Of a DNA stretch of 64,000 bases, positions 17,440 through 25,955 are shown piece by piece. The notes beneath the pieces were generated by a model. The model was not told the DNA's origin. It saw only the letters and a program-made list of their open reading frames with translations, and did not search any database. The translations under genes were made by a program, and so were the position numbers. The stretch is from positions 558,001-622,000 of the forward strand of contig CBDDPL010000004.1 in assembly GCA_965232285.1 (NCBI GenBank), read 5' to 3'. The number at the start of each line of letters is the position of its first letter. The first letter of the stretch is position 1. The DNA comes from Denitrobaculum sp965232285 (GTDB lineage: Bacteria > Pseudomonadota > Alphaproteobacteria > Kiloniellales > Kiloniellaceae).

Positions 17440-20367
17440 ATGGCGATAGAGCATAACAGATCAGGCCCAGGGGCCAGCGAGCGGCCGGAAGATCCAGTGG
17501 CGGATCAGGCCTTCGAAGTGACGACGACCCCAACCGGGCCCGCATCAAAGCAACTCAAAAAACGCACGGTGATAGCGGTCACCGGTCTGTTGATCGCTGC
17601 TGTCGCGAGCCTGCTGCTCGTTGCCTGGCCACTCTGGATGACAGGGCGGCCGCTTGCGGATTGGCCGCCTGCGCCGCTCGCGCTGATCCTGTTCCTGTTC
17701 ACGCTGCCGCTCACCCTCGCATCGGTCTGGTGGCCGCGGCGCCATGCTGTGGAGCAGGCCTTTGCACGACGCCCGGACAGTGAGCACGAACAGGCCACGA
17801 TCCGGATGGTGCTGGGTGGGGTCGCCATGCTCTATCTTTCCCTGGCGAGCCTGCACCTGAACGACGACAAGGGGCTCCAACAGGCGGCCACGGCCATGGC
17901 CTGGGGGCTCTGCGTCGGCTGGTTGGCACTGCTGCATATCGTGGTGTCCCCGGCGCAGTCGACGGCCCGGCGTGCCGCCATGGCGATGGTCGATCTGCTG
18001 ACGCTCAGCTACATGCTCGCGGTGGGCGGCGGGCCGGCGTCGGTGCTCTTTCCGATTTATCTCTGGGTCACCTTTGGCAACGGCTTCCGCTACGGCGTGG
18101 CCTTTCTGGTGTTCTCCGCGGGGATCAGCGCTATCGGTTTCGGCGGTGCCATCCTGACCAGCAGCTACTGGTCGGAAAACAGCTTCGTCGCCTATGGGCT
18201 GCTGATATCGCTCATCGTCCTGCCGGCTTACGTGTCGACCCTGATCAAGAAGCTAAACCGGGCGCGCGCACTTGCCGAAGAGGCCAGCCAGGCCAAGAGC
18301 CGGTTTCTCGCGACCATGAGCCATGAACTGCGGACGCCTCTGACCGCCGTCATCGCGACGGGCGACCTGCTGGAAACAACGCCCTTGAACGCCGATCAGC
18401 GCTCCATGGTGGGAACGGTGCAGACCTCGGCCAAGGCGCTGCTTTCTCTGATTAACGAGATTCTCGATCTCTCCCGGATCGAGGCGGGTAAGCAGAACCT
18501 TGATCTTGACGATGTTGATGTCAGCGAGGTCGTTTCCTCGGTCTGGCGGATGCTCCACACCCAGGCGGACCAGAAGGGCCTGCAACTGCGGGTCTCCCTG
18601 GACGCCCGTCTGCCGTCATCCCTGCGCGGTGACAAGAAACGCCTGATGCAGATTCTCGTGAATCTGGTCGGCAATGCGATCAAATTCACGGCCGAGGGAG
18701 AAGTTGAGATATCTGCCCGCCTGCTCGAGCAAAGAGCAGGGCACGACCTGGTTTCCCTGTCGGTTCGTGATACCGGTATCGGCGTGCCGGCAGAGAAACT
18801 CGGCTCCATCTTTGAAGGTTTCACCCAGGCCGATGACGCGATCAATCGGCGTTATGGCGGTACCGGACTTGGCCTGACCATCACCAGACAACTGGTCGAA
18901 ATGATGGGCGGGGATATCGAGGTACATAGTGAGGAGGGACGAGGCAGCCGGTTCGACCTGACGATCCCCTTCGAACTGCCGAACAGTGTCGCCGAAGAGC
19001 GCGACGTCGCGCCGGAAGAAGATTCGGTGTCTCCAGTCGCGCATCAGCTCCCACTCGTGCTCTGTGTTTCCGGCGCGCAGCGACAAGCGCTTCAGCCGGT
19101 ACTTGATGCCGCGGTGACGCAGGCGGCGGAAGACTTCGAGGAGGCGGTCGATGCCATAGAGGCTTATCGCGAGCAGGGACATGTCGTGATCGCGGTCGAT
19201 GCCCGTGAGCCCATAGTGGAGCGGCTGACGGCTTATCTGAGAGAGCGCGGCAGGACCGAGGGCATTGCGGTGATCGATGTAAGCGCGCGTGAAGGGCAAA
19301 GTCGCGCGCCCCGGGCCTGGCCGCTCGATGTGGTGATCACTTCGCCGCCGGAAGCCGGCGGCTTCGCGTCGGCTCTGCGCCAGAGCGGGCTGTTCTATTC
19401 CTCCGGCCTGTCTGCCGGCGAACTGGAAAGTGGGGCCGCTGAAGAGGTTCCTGCGGAGCCTGTTCCCAGCCGCCGCATCCTGCTAGTTGACGACAATCGC
19501 ACCAATCGCCGCGTCATCTCGCGCGTCCTGGAGAATGCCGGCCATCGGGTGGAGACTGCGGAGGATGGCGATCAGGCCTTGGATCGTCTGGATATTGAGT
19601 CCTTCGACATCGTGCTCACCGACATTAATATGCCGGGGACCAGCGGCCTTGATCTGACGAAGATGTATCGCGTCCTTCATGTCGACGAGCCGCATTTGCC
19701 GATCGTGGCCCTGACGGCTGATGCGACGGAACAGGCGAAAGAGGATTGCCGGGAAGCCGGCATGGATGGTTTCTTGACCAAGCCGGTTGAAGCGCAGCAG
19801 CTTCTGGCCATGGTGCGGGAACTCACGGCTGGGCGTGAGGACCTGGATGAGCCGGGGGATGTGTCAACCGCGGAGCAGACAGACGAGGCCGCAGGCGGGG
19901 ATGGTGTCTCTGATGAATTCGCGGGTGGGGTGCCGCGGAAAGCGCCTGTGCAACTGATAACGCCAATCTCCGCGCATCCGAAGTACGGTGGCGCTTCAAG
20001 CGAACCGGTACTGGATCCGGACTCTGTTGAGGCTTTGCGGGCGTTGGATCCCGATCATGCCTTCATGGCCGAGGTCTTCGATGACTTCCTCGCTGATGCC
20101 GAGGTGACCATGGCCAACCTCAATGACGCCTTCGACAATGGCGACCTGGCGGCCTTCCATGATGAAGCCCATGCGCTGCGCAGCAGTGCCGGCTACGTCG
20201 GCGCCAAGCGTATGGTCCGTCTGCTGCTGGATTTGCGGGAGTTTGGGCCTGACCGTGACAACAAACGCACCCGCGAACTTCTGGCGGAGCTCAACAACGA
20301 GTTCGAAATGGTCAGGACCGCCGTCGGGCAGGAGGTCTCCCAGGACCAGCGCGCGACCCCGCTTTAG
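17440..20367 (+). CDS. rpfC: RpfC-type DSF sensor hybrid histidine kinase
   Basis: The protein has 975 residues. The sensor resembles Xanthomonas RpfC: RRPDSEHEQATIRMV opens it, and YLWVTFGNGFRYG and SSYWSENSFVAYGL match RpfC blocks. Ahead of it are ~105 extra residues with two more hydrophobic segments. Kinase: His295 in TMSHELRTPLTAV, LVNLVGNAIKFT, VRDTGIGVP, GTGLGLTITR. Then a pseudo-receiver-like segment (about 535-650), a receiver with Asp728 (VLTDINMPG) and a normal TKPV lysine, and an Hpt domain with His911 (AHALRSSAGYVG). It should sense a cis-2-unsaturated fatty acid and pass phosphate on via Hpt. It converges on rpfF. Confidence 0.9.
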   Translation: MAIEHNRSGPGASERPEDPVADQAFEVTTTPTGPASKQLKKRTVIAVTGLLIAAVASLLLVAWPLWMTGRPLADWPPAPLALILFLFTLPLTLASVWWPRRHAVEQAFARRPDSEHEQATIRMVLGGVAMLYLSLASLHLNDDKGLQQAATAMAWGLCVGWLALLHIVVSPAQSTARRAAMAMVDLLTLSYMLAVGGGPASVLFPIYLWVTFGNGFRYGVAFLVFSAGISAIGFGGAILTSSYWSENSFVAYGLLISLIVLPAYVSTLIKKLNRARALAEEASQAKSRFLATMSHELRTPLTAVIATGDLLETTPLNADQRSMVGTVQTSAKALLSLINEILDLSRIEAGKQNLDLDDVDVSEVVSSVWRMLHTQADQKGLQLRVSLDARLPSSLRGDKKRLMQILVNLVGNAIKFTAEGEVEISARLLEQRAGHDLVSLSVRDTGIGVPAEKLGSIFEGFTQADDAINRRYGGTGLGLTITRQLVEMMGGDIEVHSEEGRGSRFDLTIPFELPNSVAEERDVAPEEDSVSPVAHQLPLVLCVSGAQRQALQPVLDAAVTQAAEDFEEAVDAIEAYREQGHVVIAVDAREPIVERLTAYLRERGRTEGIAVIDVSAREGQSRAPRAWPLDVVITSPPEAGGFASALRQSGLFYSSGLSAGELESGAAEEVPAEPVPSRRILLVDDNRTNRRVISRVLENAGHRVETAEDGDQALDRLDIESFDIVLTDINMPGTSGLDLTKMYRVLHVDEPHLPIVALTADATEQAKEDCREAGMDGFLTKPVEAQQLLAMVRELTAGREDLDEPGDVSTAEQTDEAAGGDGVSDEFAGGVPRKAPVQLITPISAHPKYGGASSEPVLDPDSVEALRALDPDHAFMAEVFDDFLADAEVTMANLNDAFDNGDLAAFHDEAHALRSSAGYVGAKRMVRLLLDLREFGPDRDNKRTRELLAELNNEFEMVRTAVGQEVSQDQRATPL

Positions 20368-20368
20368 G

Positions 20369-20469
20369 GCAAAATGCGTTCAAGCGATCTCAAAATTCCC
20401 TGCCTTTCGATCAGCAAGAACTGATCTCAAGTGCGAACTTTGAGGCGCTATGATCCCAAAAAACGCATT
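20369..20469 (+). repeat. Structured intergenic repeat, copy 1
   Basis: This 101-bp element begins one base after the rpfC TAG stop. Its ends are inverted repeats, AATGCGTT (20373-20380) and AACGCATT (20462-20469). Inside are a second dyad (TCTCAAA against TTTGAGG) and a third (GATCAG/CTGATC). A second copy, about 80% identical by my alignment, lies at 44251-44352 on the other strand. The nested dyads predict a branched hairpin in RNA or single-stranded DNA. Confidence 0.75.
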
Positions 20470-20508
20470 ACGCGCTAATCGGCCGAAACCGTCACGGTCT
20501 AAGGAAAC

Positions 20509-20543
20509 ACTTCGAGACGACCATTTTCAGATCGTCTCGAAGT
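20509..20543. terminator. Hairpin between convergent rpfC and rpfF
   Basis: A perfect 12-bp dyad, ACTTCGAGACGA / TCGTCTCGAAGT, surrounds an 11-base loop in the gap between the two convergent genes. Neither side has a clean T-run (TTTCC on the minus-strand exit). It may act as a bidirectional transcription barrier or protect both mRNA ends. Confidence 0.45.
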
Positions 20544-20594
20544 CCTAGAGGAAAAGTGCTGTGGGGGCGCTACCTGTCCAGGCAGAAGCCAAGG

Positions 20595-21608
20595 CTACGC
20601 TGACCGCAGGACGCGCTCGCGGCGCCGATCCTGAGCCGAGACCAGACGTGACATCTTTTTCAGGTCGGCATCGTCAAGGGTCATCGCCGTGTCGACCCAG
20701 AGGTCCGTGATGTCCATCATCTCCTTGAGTGTCACCGGATTGACCCGCTGGCGCGCCTGGAAAATAGCCCGATGCGCTGCATGACGCCGCGCGTTTTTGG
20801 CGACGTACTGATGCAAGGCCTCCTCGCCGCGGCCGTCGTCGGCCAGAACATCGACCACGCCCATCTCGTAAAGCTCTTCCGCCGTGTAGAGGCGTCCGCT
20901 CATGATCATGCGTTCGGCCTGTCCGGGCGCGATCCGGCGGGAGAGGAAGCTGTAGGCACCCATGCCGGGGAAGAGACTGAAGAGAATTTCCGGCAGACCG
21001 AACTTGGCACTGCGCTCAGCGACGATCAGGTTGCTCGAAAGGGCAGCCTCGAATCCGCCGCCAAGGGCGTCACCCTGGATCAGGGCGACGGTAATGATCG
21101 GCAAATTCAGATTGGTCCAGTTCGCATAGCCTTCGCGGACGACCCGGTAGGCGTATTCGCGCAGCTTGTCCCGGTTCTGAGACCGGATCAGTTCGGCAAA
21201 GAGGTTCAGGTCGCCGCCGAGGTTCCACACGCCCGGCATGCGTGACGCCCATACGAGGTATTTCAGCTTGCTGCTGCGGCCGTTTGAACTCTCATGCCAG
21301 GAACGGATGCTCTGTTGCACCTTCCCGATATCACCGAGCAGGGCGGGTGTGAAGCTCGGGCGGTCATCAAAATCGAACCAGCAGGTGCAGATCTCGTCGC
21401 GGCCCGAAAAGACCACCTGCATTTCCTCAAGCTTGAGACGGGCGAGTTCGTCCTTGAGATCTGTCGAACGCTCGGCCATGGCGCGCTTCACAGCGTTGCG
21501 CGCCTTTTCTGTCGCGCTTGACGACAAGGATGTCCGGCGATCGAAAAGCGGGTTTGGTGAGACGTCCTTTTCTACAGTTTCAGCGGCCGTACCAAGCTGT
21601 TCGAGCAT
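20595..21608 (-). CDS. rpfF: RpfF-type DSF synthase (crotonase fold)
   Basis: The protein has 337 residues from ATG 21608, with GGAGAACAGGA upstream. It matches Xanthomonas RpfF in the blocks GVWNLGGDLNLFAELIR, ALIQGDALGGGFEAAL, GLPEILFSLFPGMGAYSF and EMMDITDLWVDTAM. The two catalytic glutamates map to Glu187 (GGGFEAAL) and Glu207 (GLPEILF), the same 20-residue spacing as Glu141/Glu161 of RpfF. The enzyme acts as acyl-ACP dehydratase and thioesterase, releasing cis-2-enoic acids. It has ~45 extra N-terminal residues. An ordinary enoyl-CoA hydratase is unlikely given the LFPGMGAYSF block and the rpfC-type neighbour. Confidence 0.92.
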   Translation of the reverse strand: MLEQLGTAAETVEKDVSPNPLFDRRTSLSSSATEKARNAVKRAMAERSTDLKDELARLKLEEMQVVFSGRDEICTCWFDFDDRPSFTPALLGDIGKVQQSIRSWHESSNGRSSKLKYLVWASRMPGVWNLGGDLNLFAELIRSQNRDKLREYAYRVVREGYANWTNLNLPIITVALIQGDALGGGFEAALSSNLIVAERSAKFGLPEILFSLFPGMGAYSFLSRRIAPGQAERMIMSGRLYTAEELYEMGVVDVLADDGRGEEALHQYVAKNARRHAAHRAIFQARQRVNPVTLKEMMDITDLWVDTAMTLDDADLKKMSRLVSAQDRRRERVLRSA

Positions 21609-22510
21609 TCCTGTTCTCCGTATTCAAAATCGAGCGGTCTGCCGGGCCTCGCCAACCGACATACGCGCGGCGGGTTAGATACCACCCCGACCAGCATATC
21701 TTGTCCTCTATGCTGCCCTTTTTTCCTCGCGAATGGAAAAACTAGATTCAAATTTTATCAATTTATAACACTTCATTTTAGGAACAAATTCTCTCAAAAG
21801 TTAACACTACAACAACAGTTGAGCAGATCGTGTTACGGTTACGCATTTGGCGACCTATCCTTTCACTTGTGTATAAGCATTTGGAATTATGGGTTTTATC
21901 GTTAACCTTTTGTCCAATCCCAGGAAATATCTCTATAATCCATCGATTCCAATACAAGCAATGCGGGTTGTGGCAAGCGTTTCCCTCGAAGGGAATGGGA
22001 TAAGATTCATTAGCCTGCGATCCTTCTCCTGCTCGTTTGCATGCGATAAGATAAAGTTCCTGTGTTTCAGTGGTTGTTTCTCTTGTTTTCGTCGGAATAC
22101 AAATGAGTATGTAAAGAAAGTCTTAATTTTTGGTAAACAGACAGTTAATAAATCTGGTTAAAGAGCGGGTATTTTAACGCTTTCGCCGCAGGGCATGGTT
22201 GCGAGAGCCTCGCGTCCCCATCGTCGCAGGGCTGCGGCATGCTTTCCAGCATTCTTCAAGCGCTTTTCGGTAAGTTTTTCTCTCAATAGGGGTGGAGCTG
22301 CTGTCGGTCTGATAGCAGGTGCATCGGTTTTCCGATGATCATATTGAACACAAAAAATTTGTATTGAATAAATTTACTGCATGATCAAATGTAGAATACA
22401 GAAATTACGCATCTGTTTGTGTGAAATATGATCGATGCGGCTCGTGGCACGGAGCTCTGTCGAGCGGACGTCAGACTGATTCTAGAGATGGTGGTCGGGA
22501 TCGAACTGCG
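21609..22510. other. Long AT-rich region between rpfF and cysG
   Basis: This 902-bp spacer separates two divergent genes. The part 21730-22160 is much richer in A and T than its surroundings. A frame at 21889-22161 is rich in Phe, Ser and Cys and does not look coding; a 47-codon frame at 22195 has no usable ribosome-binding site. From 22345 there is a second AT-rich stretch leading into cysG. Promoters for rpfF and the sulfate operon must lie here. A small RNA is possible but I cannot show one. Confidence 0.5.
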
Positions 22511-23941
22511 ATGAAGTACTTTCCAACCTTTCTGCGTTTGTCGGAGCAGGCTTGCCTGGTTGTCGGCGCTGGCGAGACCGCGTTGCGGAAGGTTCGGCTG
22601 CTGCGCAAGGCAGGGGCCCGCATCACGGTGGTTGCCGACAGCACCGGGCCAGACGAAATCGCCTCAGAACTGATTGAACTGGAGCGCGCAGGCGACCTCG
22701 CGATTGAGCGTCGTGCGTTCGAGCCGTCAGATGTCGGCGGTTGCGTGGTTGTCATCTCGGCAACGGAATTGCCTGCGCGTGATGAAAAGGTGGCCGAAGC
22801 GGCGCGCGATGCCGGACGCCCGGTGAATGTCGTTGACCGGCCTGATCTTTCTGATTTCATCACCCCCGCCATCGTCGACCGGGATCCCATCACGATCGCC
22901 ATTTCCAGCGCGGGCACCGCGCCGGTTCTCGCGCGGCGTCTGCGGGCGCAGATCGAAGCCATGTTGCCGGCCCGCCTGGGTGCACTTGCCGAGTTTGCCG
23001 ACTCCTTCCGGCGCGCGGTTAAGGCCAATATCCAGGATGGCCGTGGGCGCCTGCGTTTTTGGGAGCGCTTCTTCGAGGGTCCGGTGGCCGCTTCGGTGAT
23101 CGCCGGTGAGGAAACCGCCGCCCGGGAAAAGATGATCACGCTGGTCAATGCGGCGTCTCAGAGGGAAAAGCCCGGCGGGCGCGTGGCGATTGTCGGGGCC
23201 GGCCCCGGCGATCCGGATCTCCTGACCCTGAAGGCCATGCGCGCGCTGCAGCGGGCCGATGTCGTGGTCTATGACAAGCTGGTCGGACCGGAGATCCTGG
23301 ATTACGCCCGCCGCGATGCCGAACGCCTTTACGTCGGCAAGACCCGTGGCCACCACACTCGCAGCCAGGATGAAATCAACGCGATCCTGGTGGAAGAGGC
23401 GCGGCAGGGCAAACAGGTCGTGCGGCTCAAGGGCGGTGATCCCTTCATCTTCGGCCGTGGCGGCGAGGAGCAGGACTACCTCGCGCAACATGGCATCGAC
23501 GTCGAGATCGTTCCCGGTATCACGGCGGCGGCCGGCTGCGCCGCGGCCAGCGGCATTCCCCTGACCCATCGGGCGCACGCGCAGGCCGTCACCTTTGTCA
23601 CCGGACATGCCAAAGACGGCGAGCCTGATCTGGACTGGTCCGCGCTGGCGAACCTGAAACAGACCCTGGTCATCTACATGGGCGTATCGACCATCGCGCG
23701 CAGTTGCGCACGGCTGGTTGAGCACGGACTCGATCCGCGGACGCCGGCGGCGGTGATCGAAAACGGTACCTTGCCGGAGCAGAAGACCGTCACTGGTTCC
23801 CTGGAAGACCTGGCCGCTCTGGTTGCGGCGAACGGTATCAAGGGGCCGGGCCTCTTTATCGTTGGGGACGTGGTTTCGGCTGCCAGGGGTGCGCTCGATC
23901 TGCCCGCCGAAATCGAAACACTTCGCCGTATTGCCGTTTAA
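22511..23941 (+). CDS. cysG: Siroheme synthase CysG
   Basis: The protein has 476 residues from ATG 22511 (MKYFPTFLRLSEQACLVVGAG), matching the CysG N-terminus; the frame is open back to 22421. The N-terminal half is the NAD-dependent precorrin-2 dehydrogenase/ferrochelatase (VGAGETALRKVRLL, PVNVVDRPDLSDFITPAIVD). The C-terminal half is uroporphyrinogen-III methyltransferase (VGAGPGDPDLLTLKAMR, VRLKGGDPFIFGRGGEE, VPGITAAAGCAAASGIPLTH). It makes siroheme for the sulfite reductase two genes downstream and starts the sulfate assimilation operon. Confidence 0.95.
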   Translation: MKYFPTFLRLSEQACLVVGAGETALRKVRLLRKAGARITVVADSTGPDEIASELIELERAGDLAIERRAFEPSDVGGCVVVISATELPARDEKVAEAARDAGRPVNVVDRPDLSDFITPAIVDRDPITIAISSAGTAPVLARRLRAQIEAMLPARLGALAEFADSFRRAVKANIQDGRGRLRFWERFFEGPVAASVIAGEETAAREKMITLVNAASQREKPGGRVAIVGAGPGDPDLLTLKAMRALQRADVVVYDKLVGPEILDYARRDAERLYVGKTRGHHTRSQDEINAILVEEARQGKQVVRLKGGDPFIFGRGGEEQDYLAQHGIDVEIVPGITAAAGCAAASGIPLTHRAHAQAVTFVTGHAKDGEPDLDWSALANLKQTLVIYMGVSTIARSCARLVEHGLDPRTPAAVIENGTLPEQKTVTGSLEDLAALVAANGIKGPGLFIVGDVVSAARGALDLPAEIETLRRIAV

Positions 23942-23974
23942 GCGCTGCATCGCGGTTTAAGGAAAGCTAGGAAA

Positions 23975-24292
23975 ATGACCGTTCAGATACTCACTGCCAA
24001 TCGGCTGGGCGACGGCGCCGTGGTGTACCGTTCGCAGGCTGGAACCTGGACCGAACGCCTCGATGAGGGCCGTGTCCTGGCCTCTTCCGAGGAAGCCGCG
24101 GAGCTGCTCGGTGAAGCGGAGACGGCGCAGGCTTCTCTCGAAATCGTCGGACCCTATCTCATGCCGGTTCAGGTTGAGGATGGGCAAATCCGCCCGACCG
24201 AGATGCGCGAGTTAATCCGTGCCAAGGGCCCCAGCATCCAGATCGATCTCGGCCAGCAGGCCGAGACCTCATCACTTTCCGCAGCAGGATAA
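23975..24292 (+). CDS. DUF2849 family protein
   Basis: This is a 105-residue protein of unknown function, preceded by AGGAAA at good spacing. VQILTANRLGDGAVVYRSQAG and WTERLDEGRVL are typical of DUF2849, which in alphaproteobacteria is nearly always found between cysG and the sulfite reductase gene. The position implies a role in siroheme or sulfite reductase function, by association only. The sulfite reductase gene starts 7 bases later. Confidence 0.85.
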   Translation: MTVQILTANRLGDGAVVYRSQAGTWTERLDEGRVLASSEEAAELLGEAETAQASLEIVGPYLMPVQVEDGQIRPTEMRELIRAKGPSIQIDLGQQAETSSLSAAG

Positions 24293-24299
24293 GCAAGTC

Positions 24300-25955
24300 A
24301 TGTACAGGTACGATGAATTCGACCACACCCTGGTCAACGAGCGTGTTCATCAGTTTCGCGATCAGGTCGAGCGCCGCATCAGCGGCGAACTGAGCGAAGA
24401 TCAGTTCAAGCCGCTCCGCCTGATGAACGGCCTCTATCTGCAGCTTCATGCCTATATGCTGCGCGTGGCGGTGCCCTATGGCACGCTCTCTTCGACCCAG
24501 ATGCGTAAGCTCGCCTTTATCGCGCGGCGCTATGACCGGGGCTATGGCCACTTTACGACGCGCCAGAACATTCAGTTCAACTGGCCGAAGCTGGAAGAGA
24601 CGCCAGACATCCTGGCCGAATTGGCCGAGGTCGAGATGCACGCGATCCAGACCAGCGGCAACTGCATCCGCAACACCACCTCGGACCAGTTCGCCGGCGC
24701 GGCCGCGGATGAAATCGAAGACCCGCGCGTCTACTGCGAGATCATCCGCCAGTGGTCGACCCTGCATCCTGAGTTCACCTTCTTGCCGCGTAAGTTCAAG
24801 ATTGCGGTGACCGGCGCCGATCACGATCGGGCCGCCGTTCGCGTGCACGACATCGGTCTGCAGATGCGCCGCAACGAGCAGGGTGAGGTGGGCTTCGAGG
24901 TGATTGTCGGCGGTGGCCTGGGCCGCACGCCGGTGATCGGTCAGACCATCCGTGAATTCCTGCCGAAGCAGCACCTGCTGTCCTATCTCGAGGCGATCCT
25001 GCGGGTCTACAACCAGCTTGGCCGCCGTGACAATCTCTACAAGGCCCGGATCAAGATCCTGGTGCGCAGCGAGGGAGCGGAGAACTTCGCCCGCCTGGTC
25101 GAGGAGGAATGGTCTCACATCAAGGACTCGGCGTTGCAGCTACCGCTGGACGAGATCGCGCGGATCGAGAACTACTTTGCGCCGCCGCGTTACGAGAGCC
25201 TGGACGACAACGTGCGGGAGTTCGAGGTCAAGCGCTTCGAGGATCGCGAATTCGCCTCCTGGGTGCGCACCAACGTGACCGCGCACAAGCAGCCCGGCTA
25301 TGCGGTCGCCACCATCTCGCTGAAGCCCACCGGTAAGCCGCCGGGAGATGCCAGCGCCTGGCAGATGGATGCGGTTGCCGATCTGGCGGAGAGCTATTCC
25401 TTCAGTGAGATTCGGGTGACCCACGAGCAGAATCTGGTTCTGGCGCATGTGAAGAAGGCCGATCTCTATGACCTCTGGCTGGGCCTGCGGGACTTCGAGC
25501 TGGCAACGCCCAATGCCGGCCTGCTGTCCGATATGATCGCCTGCCCGGGCCTGGACTACTGCAACCTGGCCAACGCCCGTTCTATTCCGGTGGCCCAGCG
25601 GATCTCCGAGCGCTTCAGCGACCTGGAGCGGCAGCACGACATCGGCAACCTGAAGATCAAGATCTCGGGCTGTATCAACGCCTGCGGACATCACCATGTC
25701 GGCCACATCGGCTTGCTGGGCGTCGACAAGAAGGGTGAAGAGTTCTACCAGATCACCCTTGGCGGCAGCGCCGATGAGAAGACCTCGATCGGTAAGATCG
25801 TCGGTCCGGCCTTTTCCTACGACGACGTGGTCGATGCGGTCGAAAAGATCGTCGACACCTATCTTAACATCCGCTCGGAAGAAGAAGAGTTCAGTGACAC
25901 CTTCCGCCGGGTCGGCCTGGCACCATTCAAGGAGACGCTCTATGCCGCTCATTAA
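24300..25955 (+). CDS. cysI: Assimilatory sulfite (nitrite/sulfite) reductase hemoprotein
   Basis: The protein has 551 residues from ATG 24300 (MYRYDEFDHTLVNERV). Two half-domains each carry the siroheme-binding signature; GHFTTRQNIQFNWPKLEE is the first substrate-side motif. The coupled [4Fe-4S]-siroheme site is CPGLDYCNLANA and SGCINACGHHH, with spacing C-x5-C and C-x3-C. It reduces sulfite to sulfide with six electrons. No cysJ flavoprotein is present, and a [2Fe-2S] ferredoxin ends the operon, so ferredoxin is a likely donor. Nitrite reductase is the close alternative, but the cys neighbours decide for sulfite. Confidence 0.92.
   Translation: MYRYDEFDHTLVNERVHQFRDQVERRISGELSEDQFKPLRLMNGLYLQLHAYMLRVAVPYGTLSSTQMRKLAFIARRYDRGYGHFTTRQNIQFNWPKLEETPDILAELAEVEMHAIQTSGNCIRNTTSDQFAGAAADEIEDPRVYCEIIRQWSTLHPEFTFLPRKFKIAVTGADHDRAAVRVHDIGLQMRRNEQGEVGFEVIVGGGLGRTPVIGQTIREFLPKQHLLSYLEAILRVYNQLGRRDNLYKARIKILVRSEGAENFARLVEEEWSHIKDSALQLPLDEIARIENYFAPPRYESLDDNVREFEVKRFEDREFASWVRTNVTAHKQPGYAVATISLKPTGKPPGDASAWQMDAVADLAESYSFSEIRVTHEQNLVLAHVKKADLYDLWLGLRDFELATPNAGLLSDMIACPGLDYCNLANARSIPVAQRISERFSDLERQHDIGNLKIKISGCINACGHHHVGHIGLLGVDKKGEEFYQITLGGSADEKTSIGKIVGPAFSYDDVVDAVEKIVDTYLNIRSEEEEFSDTFRRVGLAPFKETLYAAH

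Noticed and set aside
20595..21608. Ordinary enoyl-CoA hydratase
   Set aside because: The LFPGMGAYSF and NLGGDL blocks, the two Glu residues and the RpfC-type neighbour fit RpfF much better.
21889..22161. 90-codon frame in the spacer upstream of cysG
   Set aside because: AT-rich DNA, Phe/Ser/Cys-rich translation, no ribosome-binding site.
22195..22338. 47-codon frame (MVARASRPHRRR...) upstream of cysG
   Set aside because: Start has no usable ribosome-binding spacing and the composition is not convincing.
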